From Chitinophagales bacterium 33-2 (GTDB taxonomy: Bacteria; Bacteroidota; Bacteroidia; Chitinophagales; Chitinophagaceae), in contig MWYV01000047.1 of the NCBI GenBank assembly GCA_002050435.1, positions 1-43,549 on the forward strand: a stretch of 43,549 nucleotides of DNA, written 5' to 3'. The translations under genes were made by a program, and so were the position numbers. The notes beneath the pieces were generated by a model, which was given only the letters and a program-made list of their open reading frames with translations, was not told the origin of the DNA and made no database searches. Shown one piece after another: positions 30,216 through 37,789 of the stretch. Each line of letters opens with the position of its first letter. Position 1 is the first letter of the stretch.

Positions 30216-31307
30216 ATGACGCAGGAAGAAGTGTTAAAGGCGCTCGGTAAAGTGCAGGAGCCGGATCTGGGGAGTGACCTTGTAACGCTGAATATGATCA
30301 GAGACCTTGAAATTTCAGGCGATGCCGTTTCTTTCACCATTGTGCTCACCACACCTGCATGTCCTTTAAAGGAAATGATGAAAAAAGATTGCATTTCCGC
30401 CATCCATGAATTCAATCCTGCTGCTGATGTTCAGGTAAATTTCACCTCAAGTACCACTACGATTCGTGCCGATAAATCAAATGTGCTTCCGGGTGTAAAA
30501 AATATTATTGCGGTGGTGAGTGGAAAAGGGGGTGTAGGAAAAAGCACGGTTTCAGCCAACCTTGCACTGGCGCTTTCTAAAGGCGGTGCTGCTGTTGGGT
30601 TGCTGGATGCCGATATTTATGGGCCCAGCGTACCCATCATGTTTGGTGTTCGTGGTGAGAGACCCATGATGACAGAAATGAATGGGAAAGCCATGATCGT
30701 ACCGTTACAAAAATATGGGATCAGCCTCCTGAGTATTGGGCTCCTGGTGGATGAACGCAATGCAGTTGTATGGCGCGGTCCAATGGCCAGCAGTGCCGTA
30801 CGCCAATTTATTACAGATGTGAATTGGGGTGAGTTGGATTACCTGGTGATTGACATGCCTCCAGGCACAGGTGATATTCATTTAACATTAATGCAAACGG
30901 CTCCTGTTACAGGTGTTGTTGTAGTAACTACGCCGCAGGATGTTGCACTGGCAGATGCAAAAAAAGGAATTGCCATGTTCGGACAGGCACAACTCAACGT
31001 GCCTATCATCGGGCTGGTGGAAAACATGAGTTATTTTACTCCTGCAGAACTGCCTGATCATAAATATTATATTTTTGGAAAAGAAGGTGGAAGAAGACTT
31101 GCAGAAGAATATGATCTTCCTTTCCTTGGCCAGATCCCTCTGGTGCAAAGTATCCGCGAAGGCGGTGATGATGGAGTGCCGGTAATGGAAGGCAGTGATG
31201 AGATCACCAAACTTGCCTTCAGTGAATTTGCAGGAATCGTTGCCAGGAGTATTTCCATGCGCAATGCGCACATGAAAGCTGAAACCATTGCTGAAGTAGT
31301 AGAATAA
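30216..31307 (+). CDS. mrp: Mrp/NBP35-family Fe-S cluster carrier ATPase
   Basis: The 363-residue protein has an N-terminal DUF59/FeS-assembly domain (about residues 3-75, QEPDLGSDLVTLNMIRDLEI) and a ParA-like ATPase. The deviant Walker A is VVSGKGGVGKSTVSANLALA. Further motifs are LLDADIYGPSVP and DYLVIDMPPGTGDIHLT. Mrp proteins bind and pass on Fe-S clusters. The segment where many homologues carry CxxC reads ENMSYFTPAELPDHKYYIFG and has no Cys. A flavoprotein gene follows 2 nt later, so the two are co-transcribed. Confidence 0.9.
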   Translation: MTQEEVLKALGKVQEPDLGSDLVTLNMIRDLEISGDAVSFTIVLTTPACPLKEMMKKDCISAIHEFNPAADVQVNFTSSTTTIRADKSNVLPGVKNIIAVVSGKGGVGKSTVSANLALALSKGGAAVGLLDADIYGPSVPIMFGVRGERPMMTEMNGKAMIVPLQKYGISLLSIGLLVDERNAVVWRGPMASSAVRQFITDVNWGELDYLVIDMPPGTGDIHLTLMQTAPVTGVVVVTTPQDVALADAKKGIAMFGQAQLNVPIIGLVENMSYFTPAELPDHKYYIFGKEGGRRLAEEYDLPFLGQIPLVQSIREGGDDGVPVMEGSDEITKLAFSEFAGIVARSISMRNAHMKAETIAEVVE

Positions 31308-31309
31308 AA

Positions 31310-31948
31310 ATGTACAACCTTCCATATTTTAAAGAAAATGATCCTAAGGATGTAATGGAATTTATCCACAACCATCCTTTTGCTTTCATAGCAGGTTGCA
31401 ATCAGGACCAGCAGCCGGTAGCTACACAGATCCCTGTTTTTATTGAAGAAAGAGATCACCAACTTTTTCTTTCAGGCCATATGATGAAACAGCAGGATCA
31501 TCATAAAGCTTTTGAGCAAAACCCTAATGTGCTTTGCGTATTTACCGGAAATTCATCCTATGTGAGCGCTACATGGTATAAGGATCCGCAGCAGGCTTCT
31601 ACCTGGAATTATATGTCCGTTCATGTAAAAGGCGTTATAAAATTTCTTGACGATGCAGCCTTGATCGATGTGCTGAAAAAAACTTCTTTACATTTTGAAA
31701 AAGGCGACCAACATTCTACAACTGTTTACGATAATTTGCCGGTTGATTACCGCGAAAAACTGCTAAAGGCCATTGTGGCTTTTGAAGTTAAAGTGCAATC
31801 CATCGATCATGTTTTTAAACTAAGCCAGAACCGGGATAAGGAAAGTTACCATTCCATTATAAGCAAACTGGAAAAAGGTGATGATGGAGGCAGGTTCATT
31901 GCGGAGGAAATGCGGAAGAGAGAAGACAGGAGAGGGGGTGGTGAGTAG
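31310..31948 (+). CDS. PaiB-like FMN-binding protein
   Basis: The 212-residue protein resembles PaiB and pyridoxamine-phosphate-oxidase-like flavoproteins. It opens with MYNLPYFKENDPKDVMEFIH and carries HPFAFIAGCNQDQQPVATQI and LSGHMMKQQDHHKAF, then VFTGNSSYVSATWYKDP, the core of the split-barrel FMN site. In Bacillus, PaiB is described as a negative regulator of sporulation genes. Here an oxidoreductase or heme-related role is equally possible. It starts 2 nt after mrp. The last codons run into a simple-repeat tract. Confidence 0.82.
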   Translation: MYNLPYFKENDPKDVMEFIHNHPFAFIAGCNQDQQPVATQIPVFIEERDHQLFLSGHMMKQQDHHKAFEQNPNVLCVFTGNSSYVSATWYKDPQQASTWNYMSVHVKGVIKFLDDAALIDVLKKTSLHFEKGDQHSTTVYDNLPVDYREKLLKAIVAFEVKVQSIDHVFKLSQNRDKESYHSIISKLEKGDDGGRFIAEEMRKREDRRGGGE

Positions 31949-31990
31949 TTGTTGAACAGTGGTTGAACAGTGGTTGAATGGTTGTTGATT
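31946..31990. repeat. TTGAACAGTGG-type simple repeat between convergent genes
   Basis: GTTGTTGAACAGTGGTTGAA is followed by two further TGGTTGA-type units. It is related in style to the GTCAATG tracts but is more diverged. It fills the space between the PaiB-like and ACMSD gene ends. Confidence 0.6.
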
Positions 31991-32000
31991 AGCATGTATT

Positions 32001-32993
32001 TTATCTTTGCAACCCGAGCCAGTCTAAGGCATTTTTCATTAAAAATTTTTCCTTTTGTTTTTCATATAAAGGCAAGCTGTTAATTAAACATCCCGGGTGG
32101 TGCTCGCCTAACGGGAAGGGGTAGTCAGAACCAAGACAAATCTTATCATCCGTCATGCAATTGCGTAGAAATTCAAATGCTGCAGCGTCATGAACCAGGC
32201 TGTCCACCCAGAATTTTCCTAAATAGGATCGCGGAGGTATTGGATTGTCAACCTGTACAAGATCAGGTCTTACCATAAATCCATGTTCAATACGGCCTAA
32301 TGTATAAGGAAACGAACCACCGCCATGCGCAAAGGCAATTCTGAGTTTTGGAAATTTTTCCAACACGCCTCCAAAGATCATGGAGCAAATAGCGCGGGTG
32401 GTTTCTGCCGGCATGCCCACCAGCCATGGCAACCAGTATTGTTGAATGTCTTTTTCTCCCATCATATCCCAGGGATGTACGAAAATGGCACAGCCCATTT
32501 TTTCTGCGGCCTCAAAGAATGGAGTAAACTCCGGGTCTGCAAGGTTTTTCTGGTTTACATTGGTCCCGATCTCAATACCCGGCATCTTTAATTCCTGGAT
32601 ACACCTTTCCATTTCCCGTATGCTCAGGTCAATATCCTGGAGTGGAACCGTACCCAGTCCAATAAATCGTTGCGGCTCTTTGTTGACCGTTTCTGCAATA
32701 TGGTCGTTAAAAAAACGGGATGTTTCCAGTCCGTCCGCAGGTTTGGACCAATAATTAAACAGTACAGGAATTGTGGAAAGCACCTGGATGTTTACGCCGG
32801 TTTCATCCATTTCTTTTATACGGACGGTTTCATCAAAACAATTTGCATCCACCTCGCGGAAAACCTGATCACCCTTCATCATGCAGGCCTTGCAATTGCG
32901 GTGTTCAAGATGAATAAATTCGCCATAACCAAATTTTTGCACCCAATTGGGCATTTTGGATGGCATTATGTGCGTGTGAATGTCAATAGTCAA
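32001..32993 (-). CDS. 2-amino-3-carboxymuconate-6-semialdehyde decarboxylase (ACMSD)
   Basis: The 330-residue amidohydrolase decarboxylates ACMS to 2-aminomuconate semialdehyde. Metal ligands are visible at His6 and His8 (DIHTHIMP), His173 (CAIFVHPWDM) and Asp290 (LGSDYPFPLGE). The catalytic His223 is in FAHGGGSFPYTLGRIEHG. These match the ACMSD pattern. The start codon is TTG at 32993: the conserved DIHTH begins four residues in and no ATG lies upstream before the stop. It is downstream of the dioxygenase gene with a 115-nt gap. Confidence 0.9.
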   Translation of the reverse strand: MTIDIHTHIMPSKMPNWVQKFGYGEFIHLEHRNCKACMMKGDQVFREVDANCFDETVRIKEMDETGVNIQVLSTIPVLFNYWSKPADGLETSRFFNDHIAETVNKEPQRFIGLGTVPLQDIDLSIREMERCIQELKMPGIEIGTNVNQKNLADPEFTPFFEAAEKMGCAIFVHPWDMMGEKDIQQYWLPWLVGMPAETTRAICSMIFGGVLEKFPKLRIAFAHGGGSFPYTLGRIEHGFMVRPDLVQVDNPIPPRSYLGKFWVDSLVHDAAAFEFLRNCMTDDKICLGSDYPFPLGEHHPGCLINSLPLYEKQKEKFLMKNALDWLGLQR

Positions 32994-33015
32994 ATTACCC
33001 TGTTTTTTAGTGGTG

Positions 33016-33023
33016 CGAATGTA
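33016..33023 (-). promoter_or_regulatory. Possible separate -7 box for ACMSD
   Basis: TACATTCG on the minus strand has one mismatch to TAnnTTTG and lies 22 nt before the TTG start. The 115-nt gap after the dioxygenase gene makes a separate promoter plausible. Confidence 0.3.
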
Positions 33024-33079
33024 GTGGTGTTTTTATTATGAGTAAGGAAGGTTTCAAAATGCAAGGTGATAGCATTCTC

Positions 33080-33117
33080 TAACCCCTAACCCTTCTAACC
33101 TCCAACCCTTATCCCTT
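33080..33117. repeat. CTAACCC-type simple repeat at the end of the dioxygenase gene
   Basis: CTAACCCCTAACCCTTCTAA is followed by CCTCCAACCCTTATCCCTT. It looks telomere-like but is short, and overlaps the last codons of the dioxygenase gene. Confidence 0.55.
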
Positions 33118-33642
33118 CTTCACCGGCGGTTCCATCACACTTCCGCAGCTTTTACATTTTCTCAGGTCAGTATTACCATAAAATCTTTCCATGATAGGAG
33201 GAAGCTGTTGTACAATATCTTTTACAAAAACCGATTCTTCATATAATTTATTGCCACAGTTCTCGCAGAACCACATAAAAGCATCCTCCTCGTTCTCTGC
33301 TTCCTCTCTCACTTTTTCTATTACCAGGCCCACGGTATTGGCAGGTCTTTGCGGAGAGTGTGGTGTTTGTGGCGGCAGCAGGAACATGTCCCCTTCATTG
33401 ATCGGAATCGCTTTCGGTACTCCGTTGTCTATGATCTTTAATACAATATTGCCCTCCACCTGGTAGTATAATTCTTCGCTTTCATTGTAATGGTAATCTT
33501 TGCGCGCGTTGGGTCCGCCTACAACCATTACAATGAAGTTTTCTGCGTTTTTATAAATGCATTGATTGCCAACGGGTGGCTTAAGCAGATCGCGGTGCTC
33601 ATCGATCCATTTTTTCAAGTTGAAAGGAGCAACAATAGACAT
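33109..33642 (-). CDS. nbaC: 3-hydroxyanthranilate 3,4-dioxygenase
   Basis: The 177-residue cupin opens the ring of 3-hydroxyanthranilate to give ACMS. Iron ligands are His51, Glu57 and His95, at the same positions as in the characterised Cupriavidus enzyme. Substrate-binding Arg47 and Arg99 are also present. A rubredoxin-like second metal site at the C-terminus is given by Cys126/Cys129 and Cys163/Cys166, as in bacterial homologues. It precedes ACMSD on the minus strand and is divergent from the SDR-led operon, so two arms of one pathway share the gap at 33643-33735. Confidence 0.95.
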   Translation of the reverse strand: MSIVAPFNLKKWIDEHRDLLKPPVGNQCIYKNAENFIVMVVGGPNARKDYHYNESEELYYQVEGNIVLKIIDNGVPKAIPINEGDMFLLPPQTPHSPQRPANTVGLVIEKVREEAENEEDAFMWFCENCGNKLYEESVFVKDIVQQLPPIMERFYGNTDLRKCKSCGSVMEPPVKKG

Positions 33643-33722
33643 ATTACCTTGTTTTTGAAATCAAAAAATAGTTTAGTTTACTGGCAGGCACGAAACGGAG
33701 CAAAAATTACAACAAATCTGCC

Positions 33723-33730
33723 TAAGTTTG
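33723..33730 (+). promoter_or_regulatory. Promoter -7 box of the kynurenine operon (plus-strand arm)
   Basis: TAAGTTTG is an exact TAnnTTTG match. It ends 5 nt before the SDR ATG at 33736, so the operon mRNA may be leaderless. No clear -33 TTG is found at the usual distance. Confidence 0.5.
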
Positions 33731-33735
33731 GCTGC

Positions 33736-34521
33736 ATGAATTTATCACTTGAAGGAAGAACGGCGCTTATTTGCGGTAGCAGCCAGGGAATTGGTTTTGC
33801 TATTGCAAAAGAACTCGCGCAAATGGGTGCTGATTGTATCCTCGTAGCAAGGAGTGCATCCAAACTTGAAAGCGCATTGATGCAACTGGATTTCTCCATT
33901 GGCCAGAAACACTATTTTCATGCGGTTGACTTTAATGATAGGTCCGCAACGGAGCAGTTCTGTTCTGAAATCTTATCTGAAAAAACCATTCATATTCTTA
34001 TAAACAATTCCGGGGGACCAGCTTCCGGGCCTATAACAGTTGCAGCGGAAGAAGAATTTACCAAAGCTTTTAATCAGCATGTGCTCACCAGTCACATGCT
34101 TACAAAAGCCGTAATGGAAGGAATGAAAAGGGATGGATATGGAAGGATCATCAATATCATTTCCACTTCCGTAAAAATTCCATTGAACAACCTTGGTGTT
34201 TCCAATACTGTGCGGGGTGCAATGGCTTCTTGGGCAAAAACCATGGCCAATGAGTTAGGGCAGTACAATATTACCGTAAACAATGTTTTACCCGGATTTA
34301 CAAAAACAGAAAGACTGGAAACCATTGTGGATTTGGCGGCCTCAAAGAAAAACATAGATAAGCAAGCAGTAGAAAACCAGATGATGCAGGATGTTCCTAT
34401 GAAAAGATTTGGCGAAGCATACGAAGTGGCCGCTGTTGCCGCATTTCTTGCATCACCTGCCGCATCTTATGTAAATGGTGTAAGCGTGCCAGTAGATGGA
34501 GGAAGAACAGGTGCGATATAA
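33736..34521 (+). CDS. SDR-family protein lacking catalytic Tyr and Lys, unassigned pathway step
   Basis: The 261-residue protein is a classical SDR fold. The NAD(P) loop is GSSQGIG (residues 14-20), NNSGG (90-94) is the NNAG-type motif, and Ser143 is the catalytic-serine position. Aligning on the following helix (SWAKTMANEL), the YxxxK motif position holds Ser156 and Arg160 (GVSNTVRGAM), so both the usual Tyr and Lys are missing. Arg39 after strand 2 suggests NADP preference. It heads the operon for 2-aminomuconate formation. It may be a reductase with altered chemistry, an enoyl or imine reductase, or a non-catalytic partner. An upstream extension of the frame has no SDR content. Confidence 0.85.
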   Translation: MNLSLEGRTALICGSSQGIGFAIAKELAQMGADCILVARSASKLESALMQLDFSIGQKHYFHAVDFNDRSATEQFCSEILSEKTIHILINNSGGPASGPITVAAEEEFTKAFNQHVLTSHMLTKAVMEGMKRDGYGRIINIISTSVKIPLNNLGVSNTVRGAMASWAKTMANELGQYNITVNNVLPGFTKTERLETIVDLAASKKNIDKQAVENQMMQDVPMKRFGEAYEVAAVAAFLASPAASYVNGVSVPVDGGRTGAI

Positions 34522-34538
34522 AACACGATAAATTGATT

Positions 34539-36038
34539 ATGCAATTACAGACCAACGATACTTCAGAGAAAAAGGGCACTAACCTGTTTTCTGTACCTTA
34601 CCATCTTGAAAATTTTATAGGTGGTTATTTTATTGGTCCACTGAGTGGCGCATTTATTGAAAATATCAATCCTGCAACAGGAGAAGTTTTTTGTTTGGTA
34701 CCTGACAGTAATGAAAAGGATATTGAAGTGGCGGTGCAGGCTGCAAAGAAAGCGTTGCCTCAATGGTCTGTAACTCCGGTTGAAGAAAGGTTTAAAATTT
34801 TAAACAGGATCGCGAAACTGATTGATGAAAACATGGATGAACTGGCCCTGGCGGAAACCAATGACAATGGAAAGCCGCTGTGGCTGAGTAAACGTGTTGA
34901 TATTCCACGCGCTTCTGCCAACTTCAGGTTTTTTGCAACAGGCATCATGCATTTTGCAAGCGAAAGTCATGCAATGGAAGACCGAGCGATCAATTACACC
35001 CTCCGTCAGCCTGTAGGAATTGTAGGCTGCATTTCACCCTGGAATCTTCCTTTATACCTCTTTACTTGGAAAATTGCACCGGCACTTGCCGCAGGAAATT
35101 GTGTCATTGCCAAACCTTCCGAGGTTACACCGGTCACCGCATTTCTTTTATCGCGTATAGTAAAGGCTGCCGGACTTCCAGATGGTGTGTTGAACATTGT
35201 TCATGGAAAAGGGGAAACTACCGGTGAGGCCATTGTAAAACATCCTTCAATAAAAGCGATTTCTTTTACCGGCAGTACAAGAGCAGGTGCAAGGATCGCA
35301 TCCATTGCAGCACCGATGTTTAAAAAATTGTCGCTGGAGCTAGGAGGTAAAAATCCAAACATCATATTTGATGATTGTAACTGGGAAAAAATGATGAAGA
35401 CTACCATTCAGTCATCTTTTGCGAACCAGGGACAGATTTGTTTGTGCGGCTCCCGTATCCTGGTTCATGAAAATATATATGAAAGGTTTAAAGAAACCTT
35501 TGTCAGCCAGGTAAAAAAACTCACTGTAGGAGATCCTTTGGAGGAAAGTTCAAAACAAGGTGCGCTGGTTGGTAAAATTCATTTTGATAAAATTGTGGCT
35601 GCCGTTGCAATGGCAAAAAAGGAAGGCGGCCAGGTTCTTTGTGGAGGCAATGTTGTTGATCCGGGGGGTCGATGCAGCAAGGGTTATTTCTTTGAACCCA
35701 CTGTAATTGAAGGCCTGGCTTGCAACACTCAAACCAATATGGAAGAAATTTTTGGACCTGTTGTTACTTTGCAAAAGTTTTCAACTGATGAAGAAGTACT
35801 TGCCCTTGCCAATTCATGTAAATATGGATTATCGGCTACCATCTGGACGCAGGACATTAGCAGGGCCAATAAAATCGCTGCAAAACTCGACGCGGGAATC
35901 GTCTGGATCAATTGCTGGCTCCTCCGCGACCTCCGAACACCGTTCGGGGGAATGAAAAACAGTGGTGTTGGAAGGGAAGGCGGCTGGGATGCCTTGCGGT
36001 TTTTTACTGAAGCGAAAAATATTTGCGTGGAGTTGTGA
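34539..36038 (+). CDS. nbaE: 2-aminomuconate-6-semialdehyde dehydrogenase (ALDH family)
   Basis: The 499-residue protein oxidises 2-aminomuconate semialdehyde to 2-aminomuconate with NAD. ALDH motifs are seen: SPWNLPLYLFTWKIAPALAA, FTGSTRAGARI, the general-base Glu in LELGGKNPNI and the nucleophilic Cys in NQGQICLCGSR. The substrate-specific Arg residues of the AMSDH/HMSDH group appear in VDIPRASANFRFF and in WLLRDLRTPFGGMK. It starts 17 nt after the SDR. ALDH8A1 in mammals is the counterpart. The immediate preceding TTG codon is not used. Confidence 0.9.
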   Translation: MQLQTNDTSEKKGTNLFSVPYHLENFIGGYFIGPLSGAFIENINPATGEVFCLVPDSNEKDIEVAVQAAKKALPQWSVTPVEERFKILNRIAKLIDENMDELALAETNDNGKPLWLSKRVDIPRASANFRFFATGIMHFASESHAMEDRAINYTLRQPVGIVGCISPWNLPLYLFTWKIAPALAAGNCVIAKPSEVTPVTAFLLSRIVKAAGLPDGVLNIVHGKGETTGEAIVKHPSIKAISFTGSTRAGARIASIAAPMFKKLSLELGGKNPNIIFDDCNWEKMMKTTIQSSFANQGQICLCGSRILVHENIYERFKETFVSQVKKLTVGDPLEESSKQGALVGKIHFDKIVAAVAMAKKEGGQVLCGGNVVDPGGRCSKGYFFEPTVIEGLACNTQTNMEEIFGPVVTLQKFSTDEEVLALANSCKYGLSATIWTQDISRANKIAAKLDAGIVWINCWLLRDLRTPFGGMKNSGVGREGGWDALRFFTEAKNICVEL

Positions 36039-36061
36039 AGAAGCAAAAATTAATTTACTAA

Positions 36062-36487
36062 ATGACTAAAAATATCATCAATACCACCAATGCTGCAAAA
36101 CCGCTGGGCGCATATCCGCATGCAAGAAGAGCGGGTAACCTGCTGTTTCTTTCAGGGATTGGTCCACGTTCAGCAAAAGACAATTCCATACCTGGACTGG
36201 TGCAAGATGAAAATGGCAATATGGTTTCCTACGATATCGAAGCAGAATGTCATTCGGTATTTGCCAATGTAAAAGCAGTACTTGAAGCGAGTGGCAGCAG
36301 TTGGGAAAGCATGGTGGATGTTACGGTTTTTCTTACCAATATGAAAAAGGATTTTCCGGTGTACAACAGGATCTACGGCGATTATTTTAAAGATGTTCAT
36401 GCCTGCAGAACAACAGTGGAAGTAAATAGTCTGCCAACACCCATCGCTATAGAATTAAAAGTGATCGCCATTATAAATGAAGGATAA
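36062..36487 (+). CDS. nbaF: RidA-family 2-aminomuconate deaminase
   Basis: The 141-residue protein belongs to the RidA/YjgF fold. It shows GAYPHARRAGNLLFLSGIGP, the VDVTVFLTNMKKDFPVYNRI block and CRTTVEVNSLPTP with the conserved Arg. Longer spacing and the ENGNMVSYDIEAEC segment fit the 2-aminomuconate deaminase subgroup rather than generic RidA. It would give 2-oxo-3-hexenedioate (4-oxalocrotonate) and ammonia. The gaps of 23 nt before and 9 nt after support co-transcription. Confidence 0.85.
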   Translation: MTKNIINTTNAAKPLGAYPHARRAGNLLFLSGIGPRSAKDNSIPGLVQDENGNMVSYDIEAECHSVFANVKAVLEASGSSWESMVDVTVFLTNMKKDFPVYNRIYGDYFKDVHACRTTVEVNSLPTPIAIELKVIAIINEG

Positions 36488-36496
36488 ATTAAAAGG

Positions 36497-37789
36497 ATGA
36501 CCTATCAGCATAACCTTGAATTTGCATTGAAACTGGATCAGGAAGATCCCTTACAGTTATACAGAGAAAAGTTTTTTATACCGCAGCACAGCGGGAAAGA
36601 TGTTATATATTTTACAGGAAATTCGCTGGGGCTGCAACCAAAAACAGCAAGAGATTATGTATTGCAGGAAATGGATGACTGGGCAGCACTTGGGGTTGAC
36701 GGTCATGTAAAAGCCAGGCATCCCTGGGTAAGCTATCATGAATTGTTTCCTGAACTTATTTCAAAAATAGTTGGGGCACTTCCTGTTGAAGTGGTGGTCA
36801 TGAACCAACTGACTGTGAACCTGCATGTACTGATGGCCAGTTTTTACCGGCCAGATGGTAAGCGCTACAAAATACTCTGCGAAGCCAAAGCATTTCCATC
36901 CGATCAATATGCAATTGAAAGCCAGGCATTATTACAAGGCCTGGATCCAAAAGAAGTGATCATTGAAGTGGGTCCCCGAAATGGTGAATTCCATATCAGA
37001 ACGGAAGATATTTTAGCATCTATCGAAGAACACGCGGCAGAATTAGCGGTTGTAATGATCGGTGGCGTGAACTATTATAATGGTCAGGTAATGGACATGT
37101 CCGCGATTACCCGGGCTGCACATAAAGCGGGTGCTTATGCCGGATTTGATCTGGCACATGCTGCAGGAAATATTAAACTGGAGCTTCATGACTGGGATGT
37201 TGATTTTGCATGCTGGTGCAGTTATAAATATCTAAATTCCGGGCCTGGAGGTGTTGCAGGAATTTTCATTCACCAGAAACATGCATCCGATCCTTCATTT
37301 CCAAGAATGGCTGGCTGGTGGGGACATGAAAAAGCGGAACGGTTTCAAATGAAGCAGGGTTTCAAAGCCATTCCAACTGCTGAAGGGTGGCAGTTAAGCA
37401 ATGCACCGGTATTGTCTATGGCCGCACATAAAGCTGCACTTGATATTTTTGAGTCAGTAGGAATGGAGGCATTGATTCGTAAATCAAAACTACTTACCGG
37501 TTTCCTGTTTTTTATCCTGGATAACATCAATAAAGAACACCAGGAAAAAATAGTGGAAGTGATCACTCCACGAAATGAAGGCGCTTATGGATGCCAGGTT
37601 TCTATCCTGATGATAAAAAATGGAAAGGAAGTGTTTGATGCATTAAAAGCAAAAGGGGTTGTTGCCGACTGGAGAGCGCCCAATGTAATCCGGGTGGCAC
37701 CAGTTCCACTGTATAATAGTTTTGAAGAGATATGGATGTTTGGAAATATCATGAAACAGGTTTTGATGCCTGACAAAAGTAAGGAATGA
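36497..37789 (+). CDS. kynU: Kynureninase
   Basis: The 430-residue PLP enzyme cleaves 3-hydroxykynurenine to 3-hydroxyanthranilate and alanine. The Schiff-base Lys is residue 244 in CWCSYKYLNSGPGG. Other family elements are YFTGNSLGLQPKTA, the GGVNYYNGQVMDM block, and DLAHAAGNIKLELHDWDVDF. The closing VVADWRAPNVIRVAPVPLYN binds substrate or PLP. Length is normal. Its TGA overlaps the ATG of kmo (ATGA), so translation is likely coupled. Confidence 0.95.
   Translation: MTYQHNLEFALKLDQEDPLQLYREKFFIPQHSGKDVIYFTGNSLGLQPKTARDYVLQEMDDWAALGVDGHVKARHPWVSYHELFPELISKIVGALPVEVVVMNQLTVNLHVLMASFYRPDGKRYKILCEAKAFPSDQYAIESQALLQGLDPKEVIIEVGPRNGEFHIRTEDILASIEEHAAELAVVMIGGVNYYNGQVMDMSAITRAAHKAGAYAGFDLAHAAGNIKLELHDWDVDFACWCSYKYLNSGPGGVAGIFIHQKHASDPSFPRMAGWWGHEKAERFQMKQGFKAIPTAEGWQLSNAPVLSMAAHKAALDIFESVGMEALIRKSKLLTGFLFFILDNINKEHQEKIVEVITPRNEGAYGCQVSILMIKNGKEVFDALKAKGVVADWRAPNVIRVAPVPLYNSFEEIWMFGNIMKQVLMPDKSKE

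Noticed and set aside
33080..33117. Telomere-like CTAACCC repeat as a linear chromosome end
   Set aside because: It is short and degenerate, lies between two pathway genes and DNA continues on both sides.
33490..33735. N-terminal extension of the SDR by 82 codons
   Set aside because: It runs antisense into the dioxygenase gene and across the promoter, and the SDR fold begins at the ATG at 33736.
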